A DNA stretch of 64,000 nucleotides, taken from the NCBI RefSeq assembly GCF_014076495.1, contig NZ_CP043575.1:1674001-1738000 (forward strand). The letters run 5' to 3'. The stretch comes from Comamonas koreensis (GTDB lineage Bacteria; Pseudomonadota; Gammaproteobacteria; Burkholderiales; Burkholderiaceae_C). This document shows, in pieces, positions 42,648 through 52,736 of this stretch. The position numbers and the translations under genes were made by a program. Every line of letters starts with the position of its first letter. Within the stretch, counting starts at the first letter, position 1. A model generated the notes under the pieces. That model was not told where the DNA came from. It saw nothing but the letters and a program-made list of their open reading frames with translations, and made no database searches.

Positions 42648-43595
42648 TTAAGCGTATTCGGCCAAGGCCTTGCGCATCTTCTTCATCGCTGCCGATTCGA
42701 TCTGGCGAATCCGCTCGGCGCTGACGCCGTAGACAGCGGCCAGGTCGTGCAAGGTCATGCCGCCCGAGCCATCGTCGTTCACCTTGAGCCAGCGCTCTTC
42801 CACAATGTGGCGGCTGCGCTCGTCCAGGGTGGCCAAGGCTTCCTGAATGCCATCGGTGGCCAGGTAGTCGCGCTGGCGCGACTCGATCATCGCGGTGGGC
42901 TCATGCGAGGCGTCTGCCAGATAAGCGATCGGGCCATAGGCCTGCTCGCCGTCATCGGAGGGGCTCGGATCGAGCAGCACATCGCCGCCCGACAAGCGGG
43001 TTTCCATCTCGATCACGTCTTCGCGCTTGACATTCAGGTGCGCGGCCATCGCGTCGATTTCGCTCTCGGAGAGCGTCTCGCGCTGCATCGCGCCGTCTTC
43101 CATGCCCGCTTCGGCCTTGAAGCCCTGCTTCATCGAGCGCAGGTTGAAGAACAGCTTGCGCTGGCTCTTGGTGGTGGCCACCTTGACCATGCGCCAGTTC
43201 TTCAGAATGTATTCGTGGATCTCGGCCTTGATCCAGTGCATGGCGTAGCTGACCAGACGTACGCCCTGGTCCGGGTCAAAGCGCTTGACGGCCTTCATCA
43301 GACCGACGTTGCCTTCCTGGATCAGATCGCCGTGCGGCAAGCCGTAGCCCATGTACTGGCGGGCAATGGATACCACCAGGCGCAGGTGCGAGAGCACCAG
43401 GCGGCCGGCGGCCTCTACATCACCGTTTTCCTTGAGTTTCTTTGCATAGCCCAGCTCTTCCTCGGGGGTGAGCATGGGGATGCGGTTGACCGCAGTGATG
43501 TACGCGTCCAGATTGCCCAGGGGTGGCACCAACGACCATGGGTTTGCAGGAGCCAATGCGGTAGAAATGGTGGCGGCTCCAGAATGAGTTGTCAC
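42648..43595 (-). CDS. rpoH: RNA polymerase heat-shock sigma factor RpoH
   Basis: The product has 315 aa if translation starts at GTG 43595, which has AAAGGA at 9 nt; an in-frame ATG at 43625 lacks such a site. Region 2 is complete (HLRLVVSIARQYMGYGLPHG, LIQEGNVGLMKAVKRFDPDQ, SYAMHWIKAEIHEYIL). Region C carries QRKLFFNLRSMK, the RpoH-specific Q(R/K)KLFFNLR box. Region 4.2 ends with ERIRQIESAAMKKMR. It directs transcription of heat-shock chaperones and proteases. An N-terminal ~20-residue extension precedes the usual start of similarity. Confidence 0.96.
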   Translation of the reverse strand: MTTHSGAATISTALAPANPWSLVPPLGNLDAYITAVNRIPMLTPEEELGYAKKLKENGDVEAAGRLVLSHLRLVVSIARQYMGYGLPHGDLIQEGNVGLMKAVKRFDPDQGVRLVSYAMHWIKAEIHEYILKNWRMVKVATTKSQRKLFFNLRSMKQGFKAEAGMEDGAMQRETLSESEIDAMAAHLNVKREDVIEMETRLSGGDVLLDPSPSDDGEQAYGPIAYLADASHEPTAMIESRQRDYLATDGIQEALATLDERSRHIVEERWLKVNDDGSGGMTLHDLAAVYGVSAERIRQIESAAMKKMRKALAEYA

Positions 43596-43961
43596 GCTAG
43601 AAGTCCTTTCGTCTATGCGATACATAGTAACACCGGTAGGAGTCCCTTGATGCTGTGGGAGTTCCCATGCTGCAGTGCGGTAATCTCGGGTTTAAGTTCT
43701 GACTAAGAATGGCGAGGATTGGCGTAGATAAAGAATAGCTTGCTCCTGATTTTGATGCTATTCACATTTCTTTATCGCGGCCATAGCGGCTGGCGGGGCG
43801 CTGTCTGACACCCGTTTCCGCTTTCAGGGCAGTTGGAGTGGGCAGTCTGTGGATAAGTTCCCTACTGGCGGCTAAAAATCTGGATATATTCTCAGTGGTT
43901 GGGGTGCTGTCAAGCAGCCTTCCAAATGCAGCGTGTTTGATAAAAATCATGGAGTTGAATA
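43596..43961. promoter_or_regulatory. Divergent rpoH/cutA intergenic region
   Basis: This 366-nt gap holds no gene. It is AT-richer than its surroundings between about 43680 and 43930 and must contain the promoters of rpoH (minus) and cutA (plus). No clear -10/-35 pair or operator stands out by eye. Confidence 0.4.
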
Positions 43962-44324
43962 ATGCATCCCTTGGCCATGAACCCCGGCCCGGCCGGCCAC
44001 TACCTGGTGGCATGGGCCAGCACGACGGTGGACAGTGAAACGGCGGCCCAGGCGCTGGCCCAGGCGGGCGTGAAGGCCCGCCTGGCGGCCTGCGCCCAGG
44101 TCGAGAAAATCCATTCGCACTACTGGTGGGACGGTCAGTTGCAGCAGACCGATGAATGGCGCATTACCTGGAAGACCACGCCCCCCAGCCTGCTGGCCTT
44201 GCAGCGTTTGCTGCTGCCGCTGCACCCCTATGCGCTGCCGCAGTGGCTCTGGGGTGAGAGCGCGGCCAGCCCCGCCTATGCGGCCTGGGTCGCGGCGGAA
44301 GTGGGCTCTGCGCTGCAGGTGTGA
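43962..44324 (+). CDS. cutA: Divalent-cation tolerance protein CutA
   Basis: The product has 120 aa, preceded by GGAG at good spacing. Conserved CutA blocks are LAACAQVEKIHSHYWWDGQL, DEWRITWKTTPPSLLALQRL and HPYALPQWLWG near the C-terminus. It forms trimers of ferredoxin-like subunits and is linked to copper and other divalent-metal tolerance, although the mechanism is unsettled. It converges on the DeoR-type regulator. Confidence 0.93.
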   Translation: MHPLAMNPGPAGHYLVAWASTTVDSETAAQALAQAGVKARLAACAQVEKIHSHYWWDGQLQQTDEWRITWKTTPPSLLALQRLLLPLHPYALPQWLWGESAASPAYAAWVAAEVGSALQV

Positions 44325-44350
44325 AGGGCTACGGCGTCTGGTCAGCCTTA

Positions 44351-45130
44351 TCAGACGGGCAGCACAGCCACGCCCTGGGCGCCGAGCGCTGCCAAGGCCT
44401 CGGTGTTGGCGGGGTGGGCATTGGTGATCAGCGTCTGCTGGGTGGGTGGGCAGGCGACGGCGTAGCGGCTGCGCAGTCCTATCTTGCTGTAGTCGGCCAG
44501 CACCAGCATGGACGAAGACTGCTCGGCCATGGCGCTGGCCAGGCTCGCTTCATGCTCGTTGCCAAAGGTCACGCCATCGTGCGCGCTGATGCCCACCGGC
44601 GAGAGCAGCGTGACATCGGCGCGGTAGCGGCGGATCTCATTGAGGGTGACCTCGCCATAGGTGCAGGGGATCTCGGGGTTGGTATCGCCGCCCAGCAGCA
44701 CCACGCGCATGCGGTTCGCCGTGCCAGCGGGCGCCTGGGTGCCAGCGAGCTTGAGGGCCACGGTGATGGAGTTGGTGACCACGACCAGGCGGCTGATCAG
44801 GCTGAGCTCTTCGGCCAGGATGGCCGTGGTGGTGCCGGCATCGATAAACACCATCTGGCCCGGTTGCAGACGCTTGACCGCCGCCTTGGCGATCGCGCGC
44901 TTCTCGGCCACGCGCAGCGCCTGGCGTTGCACAAAAGGGGGCTCGTCTTGCGTGACGCGGGCGACGCCGCCATGCACGCGCCGCACCAGGCCCATGGATT
45001 CGAGCGCCAGCAAATCCTGGCGCACCGTTTCGCGGGAGACCTGCATGTCCTGGATGAGTCTTTCGGTGCTGAGCCGGTCGATCGAGGCGAGCAGCGACTG
45101 GATGCGGACAAAGCGGTCTTCTTGCAGCAT
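44351..45130 (-). CDS. DeoR/GlpR-family transcriptional regulator
   Basis: The product has 259 aa. An N-terminal DeoR helix-turn-helix (RLSTERLIQDMQVSRETVRQ, then LLALESMGLVRRVHGG) is followed by a sensor domain with the conserved phosphosugar-binding DAGTTTAILAEEL and TNSITVALKLA. Such repressors usually bind phosphorylated sugars and control neighbouring catabolic genes. None lies adjacent here, so the target is unknown. Confidence 0.92.
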   Translation of the reverse strand: MLQEDRFVRIQSLLASIDRLSTERLIQDMQVSRETVRQDLLALESMGLVRRVHGGVARVTQDEPPFVQRQALRVAEKRAIAKAAVKRLQPGQMVFIDAGTTTAILAEELSLISRLVVVTNSITVALKLAGTQAPAGTANRMRVVLLGGDTNPEIPCTYGEVTLNEIRRYRADVTLLSPVGISAHDGVTFGNEHEASLASAMAEQSSSMLVLADYSKIGLRSRYAVACPPTQQTLITNAHPANTEALAALGAQGVAVLPV

Positions 45131-45207
45131 GGATGCGTTTCCTTCAAGGGCAGTCCGGCAGCGCGGCCTGCGCTATTTTGCAGTAGCGGCCTGGACGGCC
45201 GTGTGTA

Positions 45208-45256
45208 ATCAAAAAGGCCCCCTGCATGACCCATGCCCAAGGGCAGAAGGTGGTGC
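45208..45256 (-). terminator. Terminator after the metallophosphoesterase gene
   Basis: GGCCCCCTGCA pairs with TGCAGAGGGCC (10 of 11) across a 21-nt loop. On the minus strand the stem is followed by TTTTTGATT, 25 nt beyond the stop codon. Confidence 0.65.
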
Positions 45257-45277
45257 AGAGGGCCCGGAGGCTGCCAA

Positions 45278-48200
45278 TCAGCGTTGACGACGTGCGAGCG
45301 CAGCGCCTGCCATCAGCAGCATCGACACCAGCAGCAGGGCCAGCGGCTGGTTGGTGGGCACGGGCGTTGCCGCTTGCGATGGCGGCACCACCACATCGGC
45401 AGGCACGGCGACCAGCATCGGATCGACGATGGCGCCGTTGACCAGGCCGTCTTCGTCGAGCGGGCCGCCGTCGGTCACGGTATAGCGGACCACGCCGCCG
45501 GCCATGCTGGCGCCGGCGATCTCGCTGACCTGGCGCTTGCCGTCTGCTGCGGTATGCACCTTCATCACGCGGCTGTTGGCGGGCAGGTCGGCGGGCACCT
45601 CCAAGCGGACCTGGGCGCTGAAGCCTTCATGGGCGCAGCCCGACAGCGTGAAGGACAGCAGACCGGTGGCGGCTTTCAGGCCGGCGGGCAGCAGGTCGGC
45701 AGGCACTGCGCTGACGCTGGCGTTGGACTGGTCGCAGCGGGTGGCGGCCTGGATGTTCAGGGCCATCGCGGGCAGGTTGCCGCCGGGCGTGGGCAGCTGG
45801 GTGTCGATGAGGTCCTGCACCGGTGGCTCGGGCTCAGGCGCAGGGTGGCCCAGCTCGAAGGAGCCGGTGGCGCTCCAGTCGGACCAGTTGAGGTGCGTAT
45901 CGCGCACGCGCACCCGCCAGTACCAGCGCTCATCCTGGCCCAGCTGCAGCACCTGCGGGGCCTGGCCCTGGAAGGGGTCCCAGGCCGAGCCCTTGCTGCC
46001 ATCGGCCTTGGCCAGCTGCGCATAGCACTGGCGGCCGCCCTGGCGCTCAGCGCCGCTGTCACCGTCTTCATCCCACTTGTAGCCGCAGCTCCAGCGGTCA
46101 CGCAGGCTGTTGCCGCCGGCAATGATGGCGCTGGTGAGCTTGCCGCGCTCCGTGCCCGCATCCACATTCGGGTAGACGCGCTGGGGGTTGGCCAGCAGGT
46201 AGCCCAGCGGCAAGGTCGCAATATCGGCATCCTTTTGCGTGTTGACGCGCACACCATTCAGGTAGGTCCAGTTCTCGCTGCGGGTGTCGTTGCCCCAGAC
46301 GTCGTAGACCGGTTGGCCGGCGGCAAACTGCGGGTCCTTGGAGACCTGCCATTGCGCCTCATAGAGCGCCGGGCCTGCGCCTGTGCGGTAGGCGAGCTTC
46401 AGGCTGGCCGGGTCGACCTGGCCGAGCTTGGCCTGGACCAGCTCCGGCTGGAAGGACCAGGCCTGGCTGGTGATCGCGATGCTGTCGTCGGGCGTGCTGC
46501 TGGTGGTGGACGCACCCAGGTCGTAGCGCTTCCAGGTCAAAGCCGGGGTGGCGCTGCCAAAGCTGGCTTCCAAGGTGCCGTAGCCAAAGCTGAGCTTGGT
46601 GTTGGCGATGACGTCCAGGTCGCTGTCATCGCTTTGCTTGGCGCCTTCGAGCGCGCCGCTGCCCGAAGCCACATTCAGCCAGAGGTGGCGGCTGTTCATC
46701 GAATTGCCGCGCTCGTAGAAGTGCACATGGCCGTTCAAGTTGGCGGTGATGGCGCCGGTCGTGCGGCCATAGTCTTCCATCTGGGCGATGAAATCGCAGG
46801 TGGCCATCACCTCGCCTTGGCGCCATTTTTCGCTCAGGCAAGGGTGGTGGTTGAGCAGCACCATATAGGGCTTCTTGTCCACACGGGTCTGGGCCATCAG
46901 GCCGGTAAACCAGTTCAGGTGCTCTTGCATGTAGTCGGCGCGAAAGAGCCCGCGGCCGTTGTCGTAGCCGGTCCAGCCGCCGGTGTTGTGCATGGCCGAG
47001 GCGGGGTTGAAATCGCTGCCGACAATGCGCATGCCCAGGTAGTCCAGCTGGTACCAGTGCAGCGGGTGCTTTTGAGAGCCATTGGCGGGCATGCGGTTGA
47101 AGTACTTGCGGTAGGTCTTGGCCCAGCTTTTCTCGCTGCCGGCGCTGGCCTGCTCGCCGCCAAAGTACTCGTGGTTGCCGGGCGAGGGGATCAGCGGCAC
47201 ATAGGCCGTGATGGCGGCGAGCGGGCCGAAGAACTGGTCTTTCCAGTTGCTGCGCGTACCGCCCGATCCGACCAGGTCGCCGGGCACCATGAAGCCGGCC
47301 AGGCTCTGCGCGCACTGGGCAGCAGAGCCCGCGCAGTCGTTGTTGATCACGCCCAGGGTGATGTTCTTGAGGCGGTTGGCCAGGCCATCCTGGGTGTCCG
47401 AGACCACGGCGAACTTGGCGCTCGCAACGCCATCGCCCTCGCGCGGCCAGGTCTTGAACTGGAAGGGGCCGGCCAGCTTGGGCGCTGCACTGGTGCCGGT
47501 GACCACCGCGTACTCATAGAGCGTGTTCGATTGCAGGCCGGCAATATCGGCAAAAAATATGCTGCTGTCAGCAAAGTCACCCACCGGGTTGATGGCGGGC
47601 GCCAAGGTGTAAGGCCCGCTGCTGCCGGCCAGGCGCCACCAGATGGTGGGGGCCGGTTCGCTGGTCTCCAGCATCACCGCCATGTGGTCGGGGCCGGGGT
47701 TCTGCAAGGTGGGGCCCACGGTCAGCGCGGGCGCGTTGGCAGTGCTGGGCAGCTTGGCGGGGTCAAAGGGCTTGGGTGGTTCGCTGCTGGTTTGCGTCAG
47801 CACCACATCATCGAGGCCCCAGTACCAGTTGTTGTCGGTGTTCAGGTAGCTAAAGCGCAGGCTGACTTTTTTGGCGCCGGCCGGGGTACTGAAGGCCAGG
47901 CTCTCGGTCTGGTTCAGGCGCGAGGCACTGGTCTCATGCAGCAGGGTCTGCACGGAGCTGTCATCAAACACGGCCTCGACCTTGATGCTCTCCTTCTTGG
48001 TCGAGCCCATCTGGAAATGGTTGAGAAAGCCCAACGCGTAGCTGCCGCCGCCCAGCACCGCAATGCTGGGGCTTTCCATCACGGTGTTGAAGAACAGACC
48101 GCTGTTGGGCCGCAGGCCATCGGATTCGGCCACCGCGATCTTGCCGCTGGCCTTTGTCAGCTTGGCGCGATCGCCGCCCGAGACCTGCGCGGTCCAGTAG

Positions 48201-48448
48201 GCGGGCGTGACAAACTTCCAGCCCAGCCAGGGCAGTTTGGCGGCGGTGGAGCGGCCACTGGTGGCCACTGTCTCGGCATTCTCTAGGCGCATTGTCCAGC
48301 CAGCTGGCCCGGTCGTGCCCAGGCCGCTGGGTGCATCGGCGCCCGCCGCATTGAAATTCTCGCTAAAGACCACCGTTTGGGCCAGGGCCAGTCCGCTGAC
48401 TGCCCAGAGCCCGGCGGCACACAGCTGCCGCAAGCTTGCTATTTTCAT
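45278..48448 (-). CDS. Secreted metallophosphoesterase with lectin-like and fibronectin-like domains
   Basis: The product has 1056 aa from ATG 48448. A signal peptide (ending GLALAQTV) is followed by a jelly-roll-like region (25-215) and a purple-acid-phosphatase-type Fn3 domain (about 225-330). A calcineurin-like metallophosphoesterase domain follows with FAVVSDTQDG, MVPGDLVG, SPGNHEYFG, LLNHHPC and NGHVHFYERG, all five blocks present. A further Fn3-like part (YWRVRVRDTHLNWSDW) and a beta domain come next. The end is VPTNQPLALLLVSMLLMAGA plus ALARRQR, a hydrophobic helix and basic tail like IPTL/PEP-CTERM sorting signals. It is probably exported and surface-linked for phosphate scavenging. 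Confidence 0.85.
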   Translation of the reverse strand: MKIASLRQLCAAGLWAVSGLALAQTVVFSENFNAAGADAPSGLGTTGPAGWTMRLENAETVATSGRSTAAKLPWLGWKFVTPAYWTAQVSGGDRAKLTKASGKIAVAESDGLRPNSGLFFNTVMESPSIAVLGGGSYALGFLNHFQMGSTKKESIKVEAVFDDSSVQTLLHETSASRLNQTESLAFSTPAGAKKVSLRFSYLNTDNNWYWGLDDVVLTQTSSEPPKPFDPAKLPSTANAPALTVGPTLQNPGPDHMAVMLETSEPAPTIWWRLAGSSGPYTLAPAINPVGDFADSSIFFADIAGLQSNTLYEYAVVTGTSAAPKLAGPFQFKTWPREGDGVASAKFAVVSDTQDGLANRLKNITLGVINNDCAGSAAQCAQSLAGFMVPGDLVGSGGTRSNWKDQFFGPLAAITAYVPLIPSPGNHEYFGGEQASAGSEKSWAKTYRKYFNRMPANGSQKHPLHWYQLDYLGMRIVGSDFNPASAMHNTGGWTGYDNGRGLFRADYMQEHLNWFTGLMAQTRVDKKPYMVLLNHHPCLSEKWRQGEVMATCDFIAQMEDYGRTTGAITANLNGHVHFYERGNSMNSRHLWLNVASGSGALEGAKQSDDSDLDVIANTKLSFGYGTLEASFGSATPALTWKRYDLGASTTSSTPDDSIAITSQAWSFQPELVQAKLGQVDPASLKLAYRTGAGPALYEAQWQVSKDPQFAAGQPVYDVWGNDTRSENWTYLNGVRVNTQKDADIATLPLGYLLANPQRVYPNVDAGTERGKLTSAIIAGGNSLRDRWSCGYKWDEDGDSGAERQGGRQCYAQLAKADGSKGSAWDPFQGQAPQVLQLGQDERWYWRVRVRDTHLNWSDWSATGSFELGHPAPEPEPPVQDLIDTQLPTPGGNLPAMALNIQAATRCDQSNASVSAVPADLLPAGLKAATGLLSFTLSGCAHEGFSAQVRLEVPADLPANSRVMKVHTAADGKRQVSEIAGASMAGGVVRYTVTDGGPLDEDGLVNGAIVDPMLVAVPADVVVPPSQAATPVPTNQPLALLLVSMLLMAGAALARRQR

Positions 48449-48544
48449 GAAACCTCCTGCCGTCAAGGCCGATGTGGTGAATGCATGTCGTCACCAGGAA
48501 GTGCAAAAAATAACAAGATTGCATGAAACTACAATGACGCGGGC

Positions 48545-48576
48545 GCAAAAAAGCCCTGCGCCAGAGGGCAGGGCTT
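48545..48576 (-). terminator. Intrinsic terminator of ftsY
   Basis: AAGCCCTGC (48551-48559) pairs perfectly with GCAGGGCTT (48568-48576), followed on the minus strand by TTTTTTGCG. It lies 26 nt after the ftsY stop. Confidence 0.85.
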
Positions 48577-48602
48577 GGAACTGCGATGGGGCTGCTGGGC
48601 GA

Positions 48603-49817
<1,215 letters not shown>

Positions 49818-49845
49818 TGTGCGCTACGTAGAATCAGCCTATTTT

Positions 49846-51291
49846 ATGAAACGTTCCACCATTTTGCTGGCCTTGATGGCCTCCCTGGGCGCTGGGGCTT
49901 CTCCAGCCTGGGCCGCATCGCCTATGCCCACCACTGCCATCGCCTCCAATTCTGCTGGGGCCCAGCAGTTCAAACTGTCCAATGGCATGGACCTGATCGT
50001 ACAGCCTGACAAGCGCGCGCCCACGGCGGTGCACATGGTCTGGGTGCGCGTGGGCTCGATGGACGAGGTCGACGGCCGCTCGGGCCTGGCCCATGCGCTC
50101 GAGCACATGATGTTCAAGGGCACGGCCACCGTAGCGCCCGGCGATTTTTCGCGCAAGGTCGCAGCGCTCGGCGGGCAGGACAATGCCTTTACCAACCGCG
50201 ACTACACCGGCTACTACCAGCAGATTCCGTCGGGCAAGCTCGAAGAGGTGATGCGCCTGGAGTCAGACCGCTTTGCCAACAACCAGTGGCCCGACAGCGA
50301 GTTCAAGAAAGAGATCGAGGTCATCAAGGAAGAGCGGCGCATGCGCACCGACGACAACCCGCGCGCCAGCCTGATGGAGCAGCTCAACGCTGCGACCTGG
50401 CAGGCCTCGCCCTACCACCGCCCGGTGATTGGCTGGATGGGCGACCTCGACTCCATGCACCCCGATGATGCCCGCGCCTTCCACAAGGCCTGGTATGTGC
50501 CGGAGAACGCGGTGGTGGTGGTCGCTGGCGATGTGGATGTGGACAAGGTGCTTGCGCTGGCCGAGAAATACTACGGCAGCATTCCAGCGCGTGCCTTGCC
50601 GGAGCGCAAGCCCCGGCCCGAGCCACTGCAAAAGGGCGAGCGCCGGCTCGACTACAAGGCGCCTGCCGAGCAGGCCTATGTGGTGATGAGCTTCAAGGTG
50701 CCCGACCTGCGCAACCTGGTCGAGCCCAAGGACAGCGACAAGGATGCGATGGCGCTGTTGATGCTGGGCTCTGTGCTCAGTGGCTATGACGGCGCGCGCC
50801 TGGACCGCCAGCTGACCCAGGGCCCCGGCCGCGTGGCTGACGCCACCTTCAGCGGTGCCAGCGTGGTCAACCGGGGGCCTTCCACCTTCTTGCTGGGCGG
50901 CGTGCCATCGCAAGGCAAGACCGCCAAGGACGTGGAGGCGGCTTTGCGTGCCGAGGTGGCCCGCGTTGCCAAGGAAGGCGTGGGCGAGGCCGAGCTGGAG
51001 CGGGTGCGCACCCAGTGGCAGGCCTCTACCGTGTATGAGCGCGACTCGGTCTTTGGCCAGGCCAATGACCTGGGCTCCAACTGGGTGCTGGGCTTGCCGC
51101 TCGATGCCAATGACAAGCTGCTGGCGCTGATGAAAACGGTGACAGCCGCGCAGGTGCAGTCGTTGGCTGCGCGCTATTTTGGCGATGACCAGATGACAGT
51201 GGCGACCCTGGTACCCCAGCCGCTGACCGATGCCGACCGCGCCGCGCAAAAGCGTAGCGGTGCCGCGACCAAGGACGGGGCGGTGCACTGA
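49846..51291 (+). CDS. M16-family zinc metallopeptidase (catalytic partner)
   Basis: The product has 481 aa from ATG 49846, with a signal peptide ending AWAAS. The inverted zinc motif HALEH (83-87) and the downstream EVIKEERRMRTDDNP segment supply the third ligand, so this subunit should be active. Two M16 halves are recognisable (N-terminal catalytic, C-terminal FSGASVVNRGPSTF). In the periplasm such enzymes form heterodimers with an inactive homologue; that homologue is encoded 101 nt downstream. Confidence 0.93.
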   Translation: MKRSTILLALMASLGAGASPAWAASPMPTTAIASNSAGAQQFKLSNGMDLIVQPDKRAPTAVHMVWVRVGSMDEVDGRSGLAHALEHMMFKGTATVAPGDFSRKVAALGGQDNAFTNRDYTGYYQQIPSGKLEEVMRLESDRFANNQWPDSEFKKEIEVIKEERRMRTDDNPRASLMEQLNAATWQASPYHRPVIGWMGDLDSMHPDDARAFHKAWYVPENAVVVVAGDVDVDKVLALAEKYYGSIPARALPERKPRPEPLQKGERRLDYKAPAEQAYVVMSFKVPDLRNLVEPKDSDKDAMALLMLGSVLSGYDGARLDRQLTQGPGRVADATFSGASVVNRGPSTFLLGGVPSQGKTAKDVEAALRAEVARVAKEGVGEAELERVRTQWQASTVYERDSVFGQANDLGSNWVLGLPLDANDKLLALMKTVTAAQVQSLAARYFGDDQMTVATLVPQPLTDADRAAQKRSGAATKDGAVH

Positions 51292-51392
51292 CCAAACCCC
51301 GTGGCGGATGCACTGTTTGACGCACCCGCCAACGATTGTTTTTACCAGGACCTGCCGCAGATGGCAGCGGGCCCTGGCTAGCAGAGATACCC

Positions 51393-52736
51393 ATGCGAAC
51401 CTCTTTTTGCAAAACACTGGTCGGCGGCGCAGCCGCCTTGCTGGCCTGCCATTCGGCCTGGGCCTTGCTGCCCATTGAGCACTGGACCCAGGACAGCGGC
51501 GCCCAGGTCTGGCTGGTCAACAGCCCCACGATCCCGATGGTGGATGTGCAGCTGAACTTTGATGCTGGCAGCCGGCGCGACCCGGCGGACCAGGCAGGCC
51601 TGGCGAGCGCCGCGGCCATGATGGCCTCCAAGGGCGTCAAGGCGCAGGGCAGTGCGCCTGCGCTTGACGAGAACGCGGTCGGCGAAGCCTGGGCCGATCT
51701 GGGTGCCAGCTTTGGCGCCGGCGCCAGCAGCGATGCGCTGACCTTCTCCTTGCGCTCGCTGACCGATGGCAGCCTGCTGGGCCGCGCCGCTGACCTGGCG
51801 GCCCGCCAGATGGCCCAGCCCAGCTATGACGATGCCGTCTGGCAGCGCGAGCGCGAGCGCTGGAATGCCGCGATCAAGGAGGGCAATACCCGCCCTGCGG
51901 TGGTGGCGGGCCGCGCCTTCAACCAGGCCGTGTTTGGCAGCCACCCTTATGGGCTGCGTGCCACTGAAGAGACCCTGGCCCGGATCAGCCCGGCGGTGAT
52001 GCAGCAGTACCTGGCGCGCTCGGTCGACGCCTGCCGCGCCAAGGTGACGCTGGTGGGCGCGCTGGACAAGACCCAGGCCGATGCGCTGGTCAAGCGCCTG
52101 CTGGCCCAGGTGCCGGCCACGCCCAAGGCGCAGTGCGCGGCGCCCGCTGAGGTGCCGGCCGTGCAGCCGCTGGCCAAGGCCGATGACATCCAGATCGCGT
52201 TTGACTCGGCCCAGGCCCAGGTGCTGCTGGGCCAGCCCGGCATCCGCCGCGCCGACCCGGATTTTCTGGCCGTGCTGGTGGGCAACCATATTCTGGGCGG
52301 CGGCGGATTCGCGTCGCGCCTGATGGAAGAGGTGCGCGAAAAGCGCGGCCTGGTGTATGGCGTGTACTCGTCGTTCAACCCGGGGCTGGATGCCGGTGCC
52401 TTCCAGATCGGATTGCAGACCCGGCCTGACCAGGCAGCCGAGGCGCTCAAGGTGACGCGCGAGGTGCTGAGCGATTTCATCGCCAAGGGCCCCACCGCCG
52501 AGGAACTGCGCGATGCCAAGGACAACCTGATTGGGGGCTTTGCGCTGCGCGTGGACAGCAATGCCAAGCTCTTGGGCAATGTGACCAATATCGCCTGGAA
52601 TGGACTGCCTCTGGACTACCTGGACCACTGGACGGACCGGGTCGAAGCCCTCAGCGCCGACGATGTGCGCAAGGCCATGGCGCGCATGGTGCAGCCCGAC
52701 AAGCAAGTGACCGTGGTCTTGGGAGCAAAACCATAA
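51393..52736 (+). CDS. M16-family peptidase homologue without zinc motif
   Basis: The product has 447 aa from ATG 51393, with a signal peptide ending CHSAWALLP. The fold matches its neighbour, but the HxxEH position reads GLASAAAMMASKG, so no zinc site is present. The C-terminal half has the conserved GGGGFASRLMEEVREKRGLVYG substrate-holding region (split here: GGGGFASRLM, then EEVREKRGLVYGV). It is likely the non-catalytic half of a periplasmic heterodimer. Its stop overlaps the rsmD start by one base. Confidence 0.92.
   Translation: MRTSFCKTLVGGAAALLACHSAWALLPIEHWTQDSGAQVWLVNSPTIPMVDVQLNFDAGSRRDPADQAGLASAAAMMASKGVKAQGSAPALDENAVGEAWADLGASFGAGASSDALTFSLRSLTDGSLLGRAADLAARQMAQPSYDDAVWQRERERWNAAIKEGNTRPAVVAGRAFNQAVFGSHPYGLRATEETLARISPAVMQQYLARSVDACRAKVTLVGALDKTQADALVKRLLAQVPATPKAQCAAPAEVPAVQPLAKADDIQIAFDSAQAQVLLGQPGIRRADPDFLAVLVGNHILGGGGFASRLMEEVREKRGLVYGVYSSFNPGLDAGAFQIGLQTRPDQAAEALKVTREVLSDFIAKGPTAEELRDAKDNLIGGFALRVDSNAKLLGNVTNIAWNGLPLDYLDHWTDRVEALSADDVRKAMARMVQPDKQVTVVLGAKP

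Noticed and set aside
43762..44013. Small minus-strand frame between rpoH and cutA
   Set aside because: It overlaps the cutA start and has no ribosome site or family signature.
45233..48286. 1017-codon open frame opposite the metallophosphoesterase gene
   Set aside because: Antisense shadow; the minus strand carries a signal peptide and all phosphoesterase motifs.
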